A stretch of 9,046 nucleotides of DNA from Pseudorhodobacter antarcticus. GTDB lineage: Bacteria; Pseudomonadota; Alphaproteobacteria; Rhodobacterales; Rhodobacteraceae. Location: NCBI GenBank assembly GCA_945897655.1, contig CAMDHB010000121.1:1-9046 (forward strand). The letters are read 5' to 3'. The position numbers were made by a program, and so were the translations under genes. Below the pieces are notes generated by a model. It ran no database searches. It saw only the letters and a program-made list of their open reading frames with translations, and was not told where the DNA came from. Positions 1-5,972 of this stretch are shown here, one piece after another (within the stretch, counting starts at the first letter, position 1; every line of letters starts with the position of its first letter).

Positions 1-250
1 CCCGATGGGTTCAAGCAGGCGGCGGTTGTTGAACCAATCCACCCATTCGAGCGTTGCGTATTCGACGGCTTCGAAGCTGCGCCACGGGCCACGACGGTGG
101 ATAACTTCGGCTTTGAAAGGGCATTGATCGTCTCGGCCAGCGCATTGTCATAACTATCGCCGATGCTGCCCACAGAGGTTTCGATGCCTGCACCACGGTT
201 TCTGAACAGCTATAATAGTGTAAGACTGTACGACGCCACCAAAGGCATGG
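1..250 (-). pseudogene. IS3-family transposase (OrfB) C-terminal remnant, frameshifted
   Basis: Read on the minus strand this matches the end of an IS3-family OrfB integrase (rve) domain. The segment GSIGDSYDNALAETI contains the last catalytic Glu of the DDE triad (codon at 132-134). After a one-base loss near 114-121 the reading continues in another frame as KAEVIHRRGPWRSFEAVEYA and then WVDWFNNRRLLEPIG up to the window edge. The frame break means no functional protein. Upstream of about 205 the match becomes degenerate and a TAG interrupts the frame, so the right boundary is approximate. Similarity is lost by the start of the IS5 element at 265. The remainder of the gene, if present, lies outside the window to the left. 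The family call is by recognised motifs, not by alignment. Confidence 0.8.
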
Positions 251-264
251 TGCTGTTGCGGCTG

Positions 265-282
265 GGCGTTGTTGCAGAACTC
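265..282 (+). repeat. Left terminal inverted repeat of the IS5-family element
   Basis: GGCGTTGTTGCAGAACTC, an exact 18-bp reverse complement of positions 1300-1317. It marks the outer left end of the element. Confidence 0.9.
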
Positions 283-292
283 TGACCGTTGA

Positions 293-311
293 GGATTCAC
301 ATTGTGAATCC
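293..311 (+). promoter_or_regulatory. Hairpin directly before the IS5 transposase ATG
   Basis: GGATTCAC, a 3-nt ATT loop and GTGAATCC form a perfect 8-bp stem ending one base before the ATG at 312. Many insertion sequences carry such a structure between end and gene, where it can block translation from read-through transcripts. That role is inferred here; the palindrome itself is plainly visible. Confidence 0.55.
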
Positions 312-1263
312 ATGTGGTTAGACGGGCAGGACGAGCGAGCCATCACCCACCCGCTACCGCACGACGAACTGGTCCAGCTATACTTCGGCGCTGCGCAAGC
401 GCGGGTCGCTGTTGATCTGGCTGGACAAGGAGATGATTTGGCTCGCTCCGCATGGTGGTCGCCTGGGGCGCCCTGCGGTGTTCTCGGACACGGCGATCCA
501 GTTCTGTCTGACCATCAAGGTCTTGTTCAAGCTCCCGCTGCGGCAAACGACCGGGATGGTGGCGAGCCTGCTCAAGATGGCGAACCTCGACTGGGCGGTG
601 CCTGACTACACCACCTTGTGCCGACGGCAGAAGACGCTGGCCGTCCAGATCCCGTATCGGCGCGCCGATGGCCCGCTGAACCTGCTTGTCGACAGCACCG
701 GCGTCAAGTTCCTCGGGGATGGCGAATGGCAGGCCAGAAGGCACGGTGTTCAGGGCCGGCGCCAATGGCGCAAGGTGCATCTGGTCATGGATACGGCCAC
801 ATCTGACATCCGCGCTGTGGAATTCACCTCCAGCGGCGATGGCGACAGTCCCGTGCTGCCGGACCTACTCGATCAGATCCCCGCGGGTGAAGATATTGGC
901 ACCGTGACGGCCGACGGCGCCTATGACACCCGTCGCTGCCACACCGCGATCATCGACCGGCAGGCCACTGCGATCATCCCGATCCGCAAGAATGGCCGAC
1001 CGTGGAAAGAGGACTGCCCGGCCGCGATTGCCCGAAACGAAACCCTGCGTGCTACCCGGCACTATGACAGGGCGTTCTGGAAGCGCTGGACCGGATACCA
1101 CGTCCGAAGCCGGATCGAGGCGAAGATGCGCTGCCTCAAGGCCTTTGGCGAACGCACCGCAGCAAGAGACCCAGATCGCCAGACCGCCGAAATCCAGATC
1201 CGCATCGCACTGATGAACCGCTTCGCGGCCCTCGGAACGGCCGAGATCGTGCGCGTCGCCTGA
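312..1263 (+). pseudogene. IS5/IS903-type DDE transposase, apparently frameshifted near the N-terminus
   Basis: The main frame, open from 322 to the TGA at 1261-1263, carries recognisable IS5-family blocks: RYRTTNWSSY, GRPAVFSDTAIQFCLTIKVL, LPLRQTTGMVASLL and DWAVPDYTTLCRRQKTL. The DDE residues are Asp in LVDSTGVK (codon 691), Asp in TADGAYD (codon 913) and Glu in the RSRIEAKM signature (codon 1117). No ATG exists in this frame before the conserved N-terminal block. The ATG at 312 opens a different frame (MWLDGQDERAITH), and dropping one C around 347-352 would give ITHRYRTTNW and join the two frames into about 316 residues, near the 307 of IS903. The likely reading is therefore a +1 frameshift. 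Initiation at the in-frame TTG at 412 would give 283 residues lacking the N-terminus. I judge it probably inactive, although the catalytic core is intact. Confidence 0.8.
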
Positions 1264-1283
1264 AATCGACGGGGAAAGGGGCT

Positions 1284-1302
1284 CTCACGTCTCAGACGTG
1301 AG
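1284..1302. terminator. Perfect palindrome at the 3' end of the IS5 transposase
   Basis: CTCACGTCT, a single central C and AGACGTGAG form a 9-bp inverted repeat with a one-base centre. It lies 20 bp after the transposase stop and overlaps the inner edge of the right IR. There is no T-tract, so it may be a weak terminator or an extended transposase-binding site. Function is not established. Confidence 0.35.
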
Positions 1303-1317
1303 TTCTGCAACAACGCC
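1300..1317 (-). repeat. Right terminal inverted repeat of the IS5-family element
   Basis: Exact 18-bp reverse complement of positions 265-282. Its outer base at 1317 abuts codon 19 of the SDR remnant. Confidence 0.9.
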
Positions 1318-1373
1318 GCGCCGATGCCCGAGGTTGCTCCGGTAACGATGGTGACGCGCTGCGCAAAAGCCAT
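1318..1373 (-). pseudogene. 5' remnant of a short-chain dehydrogenase/reductase gene, cut by the IS
   Basis: On the minus strand the ATG at 1373 starts MAFAQRVTIVTGATSGIG, the first beta strand and TGxxxGxG cofactor-binding motif (T11 to G18) of a classical SDR, an NAD(P)-dependent oxidoreductase normally about 250 residues long. The coding sequence ends after 18 codons at the IS right end, and nothing SDR-like resumes on the other side of the element. I chose 1373 over the in-frame ATG at 1385 because a GGAG (1380-1383 complement) sits 6 nt upstream of it. The remnant retains its promoter and putative operator, so it was probably part of the same regulon as the GntR regulator and the 2313-5360 operon. 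Its substrate cannot be inferred. Confidence 0.8.
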
Positions 1374-1383
1374 GATCGACTCC

Positions 1384-1395
1384 ATTTGATCAAAT
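1384..1395. repeat. 12-bp perfect palindrome in the SDR leader
   Basis: ATTTGATCAAAT is a perfect palindrome just upstream of the SDR Shine-Dalgarno and immediately downstream of the predicted -10. It shares the GATC core of the nearby operator and could be a second regulator contact, but it may be chance in an AT-rich leader. Confidence 0.35.
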
Positions 1396-1396
1396 C

Positions 1397-1425
1397 TTTT
1401 TACGATCTGCGATCACAAAAATCAA
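1397..1425 (-). promoter_or_regulatory. Predicted promoter of the truncated SDR gene
   Basis: On the minus strand, TTGATT (1425-1420, 4 of 6 to the -35 consensus) is followed by exactly 17 bp and then TAAAAA (1402-1397, 4 of 6 to the -10). The start of transcription would lie near 1390, giving a leader of about 17 nt that includes the GGAG ribosome site. The 17-bp spacer is almost entirely the putative operator. Confidence 0.5.
1403..1420 (-). promoter_or_regulatory. Putative GntR operator, copy 1 (SDR promoter)
   Basis: Minus-strand TTTTGTGATCGCAGATCG, identical over 18 bp to positions 2276-2293 on the plus strand. The core GATC-GCA-GATC is a dyad, with T-rich and A-rich outer arms (TTTT...AAAA). 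It occupies the -35/-10 spacer, where a bound repressor would exclude RNA polymerase. The adjacent GntR protein is the natural candidate; that assignment is inference. Confidence 0.6.
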
Positions 1426-1465
1426 GGGAAGAGTTGGACGACGTGAGAAGGCCTCACGGCGTCAT

Positions 1466-2158
1466 TCAGCAGAACTCTGCGTTGGCCAGAAGATAGGATG
1501 CGCCGTCGGAGATGTCGCGTCGCATGGCGGCGGCGGCGGCTGTGCCATCGCGGCGGGCCAGCGCCTCGACTACCTGGCCATGATGGTCGAGATGCAGGAT
1601 TCCGGCCAGATCGCCGCCAAACTGCCCGCTGTAGGCCCGCAGGAACGGGCCGACCTGAAGCCAGAGAGTCTCGATCAGGAACAGCAGGGTCTCGGACCCG
1701 CAGGCGCGATAGATCAGGAACTTGAACTCATAGTTGTACTCCAGATACTGGTCGATGTCCTGATCCCGCGCGGCCTTGGTCAGATCGGCCCCGATCTTGG
1801 ACAGCGCGTCAAGATCCGCCTGCGTCATATGCGCGGCGGCCTTTTCGGTTGCCGCCCCTTCGCACACGAGACGGGTTTGCATCAGGTCGGCAAACCTGTC
1901 GCGCGTCATCGAGGGCAGCACCAGCGATCCGTTGCGCAAAGGCACCAGCGCCTTGAGCGCCTGAAGCCGCGACAGCGCCGCCCGCACCGGCATGTCCGAA
2001 ATATCCAGTTCCAGCGCCAGCTTGCGCGAGGTCAGCTTGCGCCCGGTGGTGATCTGGCCCGCCATCAAGGCCCGCGTCAGTTGCCGATAGACCAGTTCAT
2101 GGACCGGTACCGACCCGATGGGGCCAAGGCCGAGGGGGGGGATGGGCTTCACGTTCAT
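1466..2158 (-). CDS. GntR-family transcriptional regulator, FCD type
   Basis: A 230-residue regulator with an N-terminal winged helix (about residues 17-81; the helix-turn-helix includes LTSRKLALELDISDMPVRAA) and an all-helical FCD effector domain (about 87-215). The length is usual for the FadR/FCD subfamily, whose members mostly repress catabolic operons and respond to a small acidic ligand. The ATG at 2158 is preceded by AGGAAG at good spacing. It is transcribed away from the 2313-5360 operon and toward the SDR remnant, and an identical 18-bp sequence lies at both flanking promoters, so it probably controls both. In the FCD domain the expected F-H pair reads F145-K146 (YNYEFKFLIYRA) and the expected C-terminal His is D215 (AMRRDIS), leaving H192/H193 as the visible conserved His. 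Metal-dependent effector binding may therefore differ from typical FCD proteins. The family call is secure; the ligand is unknown. Confidence 0.9.
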   Translation of the reverse strand: MNVKPIPPLGLGPIGSVPVHELVYRQLTRALMAGQITTGRKLTSRKLALELDISDMPVRAALSRLQALKALVPLRNGSLVLPSMTRDRFADLMQTRLVCEGAATEKAAAHMTQADLDALSKIGADLTKAARDQDIDQYLEYNYEFKFLIYRACGSETLLFLIETLWLQVGPFLRAYSGQFGGDLAGILHLDHHGQVVEALARRDGTAAAAAMRRDISDGASYLLANAEFC

Positions 2159-2247
2159 TCTCTTCCTGTGGTTCTGCGCCGAAGTTCGCAGGTCAGGACG
2201 GCATTCTCAAGCCTTCTTTTTCAGCGCTTTTCGGGGCAAGGGGTGAT

Positions 2248-2277
2248 TGCTCTTGCAATGGCAGCGGAAATCATATT
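2248..2277 (+). promoter_or_regulatory. Possible promoter of the dehydrogenase operon
   Basis: TTGCTC at 2248-2253 and CATATT at 2272-2277, separated by 18 bp, are a weak -35/-10 pair (3 and 4 of 6). Transcription would begin near 2284, inside the putative operator. Other pairings are possible, for example TTGCAA at 2253, so the assignment is tentative. Confidence 0.3.
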
Positions 2278-2293
2278 TTGTGATCGCAGATCG
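2276..2293 (+). promoter_or_regulatory. Putative GntR operator, copy 2 (dehydrogenase operon)
   Basis: TTTTGTGATCGCAGATCG, an exact copy of the minus-strand sequence at 1420-1403. It lies 20 bp before the operon's first ATG and overlaps the likely transcription start. The right arm continues as CGAAAA, completing an imperfect TTTT...AAAA dyad around the GATC-GCA-GATC core. Confidence 0.6.
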
Positions 2294-2312
2294 CGAAAAT
2301 AGGGGAGCTGGC

Positions 2313-3266
2313 ATGTCAGCCGACACGGACCAACCGACAGACACGGGCCGACCGACAGTATGCATCCTTGGATGTGGCCTGATTGGTGCAAGCTGGGCCG
2401 CCCTGATGCTGCATCACGGCCACCGCGTTCAGGCATGGGATCCGGTCGAGGCTGCACGCGCCAGCTTTGCCGCGCGGCTTGCGGCCCCGCTGGCGCAGTT
2501 GAACCGGCTGTCGCCCCGGTCTGGCGATCCGCTGGCGTTGCTGTCGGTCCATTACAGCGTTGCGGCTGCGGTCGCGGATGCTGCACTGATCCAGGAGAAC
2601 GCGCCGGAATCCATCCCCACCAAGCGCGCGCTTTATGCCGAGGTCGAGGCGGCTGCCCTGCCGGATGCCATCATCGCCTCGTCCACGTCGGCCCTGCGGT
2701 GGAGCGATCTTCCCCCCGGACTGACCGACCCGTCGCGCCTGATCACCGCACATCCGTTCAACCCGCCGCATCTAGTGCCGCTGGTCGAGCTTTATGGCAT
2801 CGAAGATGCCGTTCTGGATCAGGCTGACGCGATGTATCGTGGCTGCGGACAAGTGCCGGTGCGGCTGAGGAAGGATGCGACGGGCCATATCGCCAATCGT
2901 CTGGCCTCGGCCCTGTGGCGCGAGGCGGTGAACATCGTCGCCGAAGGGATTGCGGATGTGCAGGCGATGGATGCCGCTTTGGTGAACGGGCCAGGGCTGC
3001 GCTGGTCGGTGCTTGGCGCGCATATGGCCTATCATCTGGGTGGCGGCGCGGGCGGGATGGCGGGCTATCTGGCGCATCTTGGACCAAGTCAGGAACGGCG
3101 TTGGGCGAGCCTGGGCAGCCCCAGCCTCACGCCCGAGGTTTGCGCAGCATTGGTGGCCGGGATAGAAGTCGAGGCGGCCGGCCGGACGATTCCCCAATTG
3201 GAAACACAGCGGGATGAGGCTCTGATCGCCGCCCTGTTGGCCCGGCGCGAGACCCCGCATGTCTGA
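2313..3266 (+). CDS. 3-hydroxyacyl-CoA dehydrogenase / L-carnitine dehydrogenase-like NAD oxidoreductase
   Basis: A 317-residue NAD-dependent oxidoreductase of the HCDH/lambda-crystallin/carnitine 3-dehydrogenase superfamily. The N-terminal Rossmann fold shows VCILGCGLIGASWA (G20-x-G22-x-x-G25) with D43 ending the second strand, as expected for NAD. A SSTSAL block precedes the AHPFNPP motif; H147 and E159 (LVEL) fit the catalytic His-Glu pair. The C-terminal part has GHIANRLASALWREA and then GPGLRW with YHLGGGAGGM, typical of carnitine dehydrogenase-like members (about 320 residues) rather than of long fatty-acid HCDHs. The frame is open back to an ATG at 2247, but I chose 2313 because AGGGGAG lies 5 nt upstream and because 2247 would precede the promoter and operator. 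It is the first gene of the operon and overlaps the next by 8 nt (ATGTCTGA). The probable role is oxidation of a beta-hydroxy acid; the substrate is unknown. No carnitine-specific partner genes are visible. Confidence 0.85.
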   Translation: MSADTDQPTDTGRPTVCILGCGLIGASWAALMLHHGHRVQAWDPVEAARASFAARLAAPLAQLNRLSPRSGDPLALLSVHYSVAAAVADAALIQENAPESIPTKRALYAEVEAAALPDAIIASSTSALRWSDLPPGLTDPSRLITAHPFNPPHLVPLVELYGIEDAVLDQADAMYRGCGQVPVRLRKDATGHIANRLASALWREAVNIVAEGIADVQAMDAALVNGPGLRWSVLGAHMAYHLGGGAGGMAGYLAHLGPSQERRWASLGSPSLTPEVCAALVAGIEVEAAGRTIPQLETQRDEALIAALLARRETPHV

Positions 3267-3933
3267 ACCACGCATCGCCCTGATCCATGCGCTGGAAGAA
3301 TCAGTGCTGCCCGCGCGCCGTGCCTTTGCGGAAGGTTGGCCCGAGGCGTTCTGCTTTGACCTATTGGACACCTCGCTGGCCATCGACCTTTCCGACCGGG
3401 GCAGCCTTGATCCGGCGATGAGGACGCGGTTCCAGACGCTTGCCGATTATGCCGCAGGCACGGTCGGGCGGGGCGGGGCGGCGCAGGCAATCCTGTTCAC
3501 CTGTTCAGCCTTTGGCCCGGCGATTGATGCGGTCAAGGCGCGGCTGGATATTCCGGTCTATCGCCCCAACGAAGCTGCTTTTGACGCCGCACTCGACCTT
3601 GGCAGCCGGATCGGGCTGGTCGTGACCTTCCCACCCTCGCTGCCCGCCCTGACAGCCGAATTGCAGGCCATGGCCGCCGAGCGCGGCACATCTGTGACAG
3701 TCACCCCCGTGCTGGCCCACGGCGCACTTGCAGCGCTGAAGGCAGGCGACGGGGCGGCGCATGACGCCGCGGTGCTTGCGGCCTGCGCCGATCTGCCACC
3801 GCTGGATGTGCTGGTTCTGGGGCAGTTTTCGGCGGCGCGCAGCGCCCCGGTGCTGGCCCCCACCCGGTCCTGCCCCGTTCTGACCACCCCCGGCTGCGCC
3901 GTCACGGCGCTGCGCCGCAAGCTGAATTTCTGA
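3259..3933 (+). CDS. Asp/Glu racemase-superfamily protein
   Basis: A 224-residue protein with the layout of the aspartate/glutamate racemase, hydantoin racemase, maleate isomerase and arylmalonate decarboxylase superfamily: two Rossmann-like halves, each normally giving one catalytic Cys. The first is present as C82 in LFTCSAFG. The second position appears to be S191 in LVLGQFSAARSA, with no Cys; a later Cys in TTPGCAV lies outside the usual place. A two-base racemization mechanism is therefore doubtful, and an isomerase, decarboxylase or hydrolase-like reaction is possible. The start codon overlaps the upstream stop by 8 nt, a clear sign of translational coupling, and the transaminase follows after 17 nt. 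It is cytosolic, with no signal sequence or membrane segment. The superfamily call is good; the reaction is not known. Confidence 0.75.
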   Translation: MSEPRIALIHALEESVLPARRAFAEGWPEAFCFDLLDTSLAIDLSDRGSLDPAMRTRFQTLADYAAGTVGRGGAAQAILFTCSAFGPAIDAVKARLDIPVYRPNEAAFDAALDLGSRIGLVVTFPPSLPALTAELQAMAAERGTSVTVTPVLAHGALAALKAGDGAAHDAAVLAACADLPPLDVLVLGQFSAARSAPVLAPTRSCPVLTTPGCAVTALRRKLNF

Positions 3934-3950
3934 TCCTGAAAGGACCGACC

Positions 3951-5360
3951 ATGGACAATCTGCGGAACCTGTCGATCGCCGAGCGCGATGCCGCCAACCA
4001 CCTGCATCCGGTATCCTCGATCCACGACGTGCTGACCAACGGGCCTGCGGTTTACACCGGGGCCGATGGGGTCGAGGTGTTCACCGAGGATGGTCGCCGC
4101 CTGATTGACCTTGGAGCGGGGCTTTGGTGCGTGAATGTGGGCTATGGCCGGGCCGAACTGGCCGATGCCGCTGCCAGGATGATGCGCAACCAGAGCTTTC
4201 AGCACCTGTTCGGGGGTGCCGCTTGCCCGGCCACCGCAGAACTGGCAGAACGGCTGATGACGCAGTTCCGCGAAACCGTGCCGACATCGGATATGGCGCG
4301 GGTGTTCTTTGGCAATTCGGGGTCGGATGCCAATGACTCGGCAATCAAGCTGGTGCGTTACTACAACAACCTGCGGGGGCTGCCGGCCAAGAAAAAGATC
4401 GTCTCGCGCATCGGGGCCTATCACGGTGTCACAGTGGCCAGCGGCAGCCTGACGGGCATCGCGGGCTATCACAAGGCGTTCGACCTGCCGATTGACGGCG
4501 TGCTGCACACCGCCTGCCCGCATCACTATGGCTTTGCCCATCCCGGTGAAAGCGAGGCCGCGTTCACCGACCGTCTGATCGCGGAACTGGAAGAGATGAT
4601 CCGCCGCGAAGGCCCCGCCACCATCGCCGCCTTCATCGCCGAACCCGTGATGGGTACCGGCGGCGTTTTCCTGCCGCCCGAGGGCTATTTCCCCAAATTA
4701 CAGGCTGTGCTGGACCGGAACGACATTCTGCTGATCATTGACGAAGTCATCACCGGCTTTGGCCGCACCGGCCAGTGGTTCGGGTGTGGCACCTATGGGA
4801 TCCGCCCCGATATCGTCTCGCTCGCCAAGGGGCTGACCAGCGCCTATTTCCCGATGTCGGCATCCATCATCTCGACCCGGATCTGGGAGGTTCTGACGGC
4901 CACCTCGGCCGAGACCGGGGCCTTCATGCATGGTTTCACCTATTCCGGCCACCCTGTGGGCAGTGCCGTGGCGCTGGCCAACCTGGATGTGATCGAAGGC
5001 GACGGGCTGGTGGAAAATGCCCGGCGGCAGGAGGCGGTTCTGCTGGGCTCCTTGCGTGACCGGCTGGGCGATCATCCCTTCATCGGCGACATCCGCGGCG
5101 TCGGGTTGATGGCGGGGGTCGAATTCATGGCCGACCGCGGAGCCAAAACCCCCTTCGCGGCAGGCACGGCCCCGCACAGGATCGTGGCAAAACACGCCAC
5201 GGCGGGCGGTGTGCTGACCCGGGCCCTGCCCTTCCTGCCGGTCAACTCGTTCTCGCCGCCGCTGTCGATCACCGAAGGCCAGATCGAAGAAGGCATCAGC
5301 CGTTATGCTGCTGCGGTGAATGCCGCGATGCCAGAGTTGCAGGCATTGGCGCGGGGCTGA
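3951..5360 (+). CDS. Class III PLP-dependent omega-transaminase
   Basis: A 469-residue fold-type I aminotransferase of the omega-amino acid/amine:pyruvate group, usual length 450-470. The visible signatures are LWCVNVGYGR near the N-terminus, the PLP phosphate loop GNSGSD (121-126), the ring-stacking Y157-H158 in GAYHG, IAAFIAEPVMGTGGV, D264 in IIDEVITGFGRTG (contacts the PLP nitrogen), the Schiff-base lysine K293 in SLAKGL, and HGFTYSGHPVGSAVA. R424 in VLTRALP corresponds by motif to the mobile arginine that binds the carboxylate of the acceptor in this group. The blocks resemble those of S-selective amine transaminases such as the Chromobacterium violaceum enzyme. AAGGA lies upstream of the ATG. 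It is the last gene of the operon. The donor amine is not determinable; the acceptor is likely pyruvate or another 2-oxo acid. All key residues are present, so it is probably active. Confidence 0.92.
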   Translation: MDNLRNLSIAERDAANHLHPVSSIHDVLTNGPAVYTGADGVEVFTEDGRRLIDLGAGLWCVNVGYGRAELADAAARMMRNQSFQHLFGGAACPATAELAERLMTQFRETVPTSDMARVFFGNSGSDANDSAIKLVRYYNNLRGLPAKKKIVSRIGAYHGVTVASGSLTGIAGYHKAFDLPIDGVLHTACPHHYGFAHPGESEAAFTDRLIAELEEMIRREGPATIAAFIAEPVMGTGGVFLPPEGYFPKLQAVLDRNDILLIIDEVITGFGRTGQWFGCGTYGIRPDIVSLAKGLTSAYFPMSASIISTRIWEVLTATSAETGAFMHGFTYSGHPVGSAVALANLDVIEGDGLVENARRQEAVLLGSLRDRLGDHPFIGDIRGVGLMAGVEFMADRGAKTPFAAGTAPHRIVAKHATAGGVLTRALPFLPVNSFSPPLSITEGQIEEGISRYAAAVNAAMPELQALARG

Positions 5361-5366
5361 AGCTTG

Positions 5367-5391
5367 GCTGGCGCGCTACATCCGCGCCAGC
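5367..5391. terminator. Hairpin at the convergent 3' ends of the transaminase and isochorismatase genes
   Basis: GCTGGCGCG and CGCGCCAGC form a perfect 9-bp stem with a 7-nt loop. It lies 6 bp after the transaminase stop and spans the isochorismatase stop codon (5376-5378). Its position suits a bidirectional terminator, but neither side has a T-tract, so efficiency is uncertain. Confidence 0.4.
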
Positions 5392-5960
5392 AGTTCCGCC
5401 GTGGTCATCACCCGTGCATAGCCCGCACCCAGTGAGGCGGCGGCGATGTTCTTGATCGCGGCTTGTGTCGCTGTTTCCGAAAGGTCAGGGCAGCCGGTGG
5501 CATCCATGGGAAACTCGACGAAGTAATCCAGATCATGCCCGTGCCGGGCCGTCGCTTCGCAGCAGAAATTGGTTATAAATCCGGTGACCACGATGGTATC
5601 GACGCCGCGCGCGCGCAGGGCGTCGTCAAGGCCGGTGCCGACAAAACAGGAATAGCGCTGTTTGTGGATCGTCAGGGACGCGGGCTCCAGGGCCAGCCTC
5701 GGGTCATCTTCGGCCTCGGTTGTGCCCTCGACAAAACCGATCTCCGTCGCATCGCCGGTGAAATCAAACATCCGGCCGGCATCCGACCCATCGGCACGGT
5801 GCAGATGGCGGACCTGCACGATCAGATCGCCGGCCGCCCGGCCCCGGGTCACAATCGCGTTGATATTGTCGATCGCGGCGGCGTTGCCCATGCAATGCAG
5901 GGGCGAAGTCGGGTCGGTGTAGACCTTCTGAACGTCGATCACGAGAATGGCGCGTGCCAT
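5376..5960 (-). CDS. Isochorismatase-family cysteine hydrolase
   Basis: A 194-residue cytosolic hydrolase of the isochorismatase superfamily. The catalytic triad is visible: D9 in AILVIDVQ, K100 in TIHKQRYSCF and the nucleophile C133 in TGFITNFCCEATARHG, which includes the TN element before the Cys. Members of this size are mostly amidohydrolases (nicotinamidase, N-carbamoylsarcosine amidase, ureidoacrylate-type) rather than true isochorismatases. The ATG at 5960 is preceded by AAAGGA at good spacing. A GGT-like gene ended only 12 bp upstream on the same strand, so the two were probably co-transcribed; that gene is now truncated and the original promoter lost, making current expression uncertain. 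Its convergence on the transaminase operon suggests a hydrolytic step in the same pathway, which is inference. Confidence 0.88.
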   Translation of the reverse strand: MARAILVIDVQKVYTDPTSPLHCMGNAAAIDNINAIVTRGRAAGDLIVQVRHLHRADGSDAGRMFDFTGDATEIGFVEGTTEAEDDPRLALEPASLTIHKQRYSCFVGTGLDDALRARGVDTIVVTGFITNFCCEATARHGHDLDYFVEFPMDATGCPDLSETATQAAIKNIAAASLGAGYARVMTTAELLARM

Positions 5961-5972
5961 GGTGTGTCCTTT

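Larger units (their letters stand above)
265..1317 (+). mobile_element. IS5-family (IS903-type) insertion sequence, 1053 bp
   Basis: The element is bounded by perfect 18-bp terminal inverted repeats beginning GGCGTTGTTGCAG, resembling the GGCTTTGTTG-type ends of the IS903 group. Its 1053-bp length is close to the ~1057 bp of IS903. It holds a single DDE transposase reading frame of IS5 type. The flanking 9-mers, TTGCGGCTG on the left and GCGCCGATG on the right, do not match, so there is no target-site duplication. The left flank is IS3 debris and the right flank is a truncated SDR gene. This fits a deletion or recombination event at the element rather than a simple insertion. Confidence 0.88.

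Noticed and set aside
1467..1477. GCAGAACTCTG at the end of the GntR gene, identical to 274-284 in the IS5 left end
   Set aside because: Only 11 bp, embedded in the normal GntR C-terminus with no further similarity; most likely chance.
1580..2302. 240-codon plus-strand open frame over the GntR gene
   Set aside because: Antisense to a clearly conserved GntR/FCD protein; it also crosses the operator and promoter region.
2247..2312. Upstream in-frame ATG extension of the dehydrogenase
   Set aside because: It would place coding sequence over the putative promoter and operator and lacks a ribosome site, whereas 2313 has AGGGGAG.
3558..4541. 327-codon minus-strand open frame across the racemase and transaminase genes
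   Set aside because: Antisense to two well-supported genes, with low-complexity composition typical of GC-rich shadow frames and no recognisable domain.
4698..5195. 165-codon minus-strand open frame within the transaminase
   Set aside because: Shadow of the class III transaminase; no family features.
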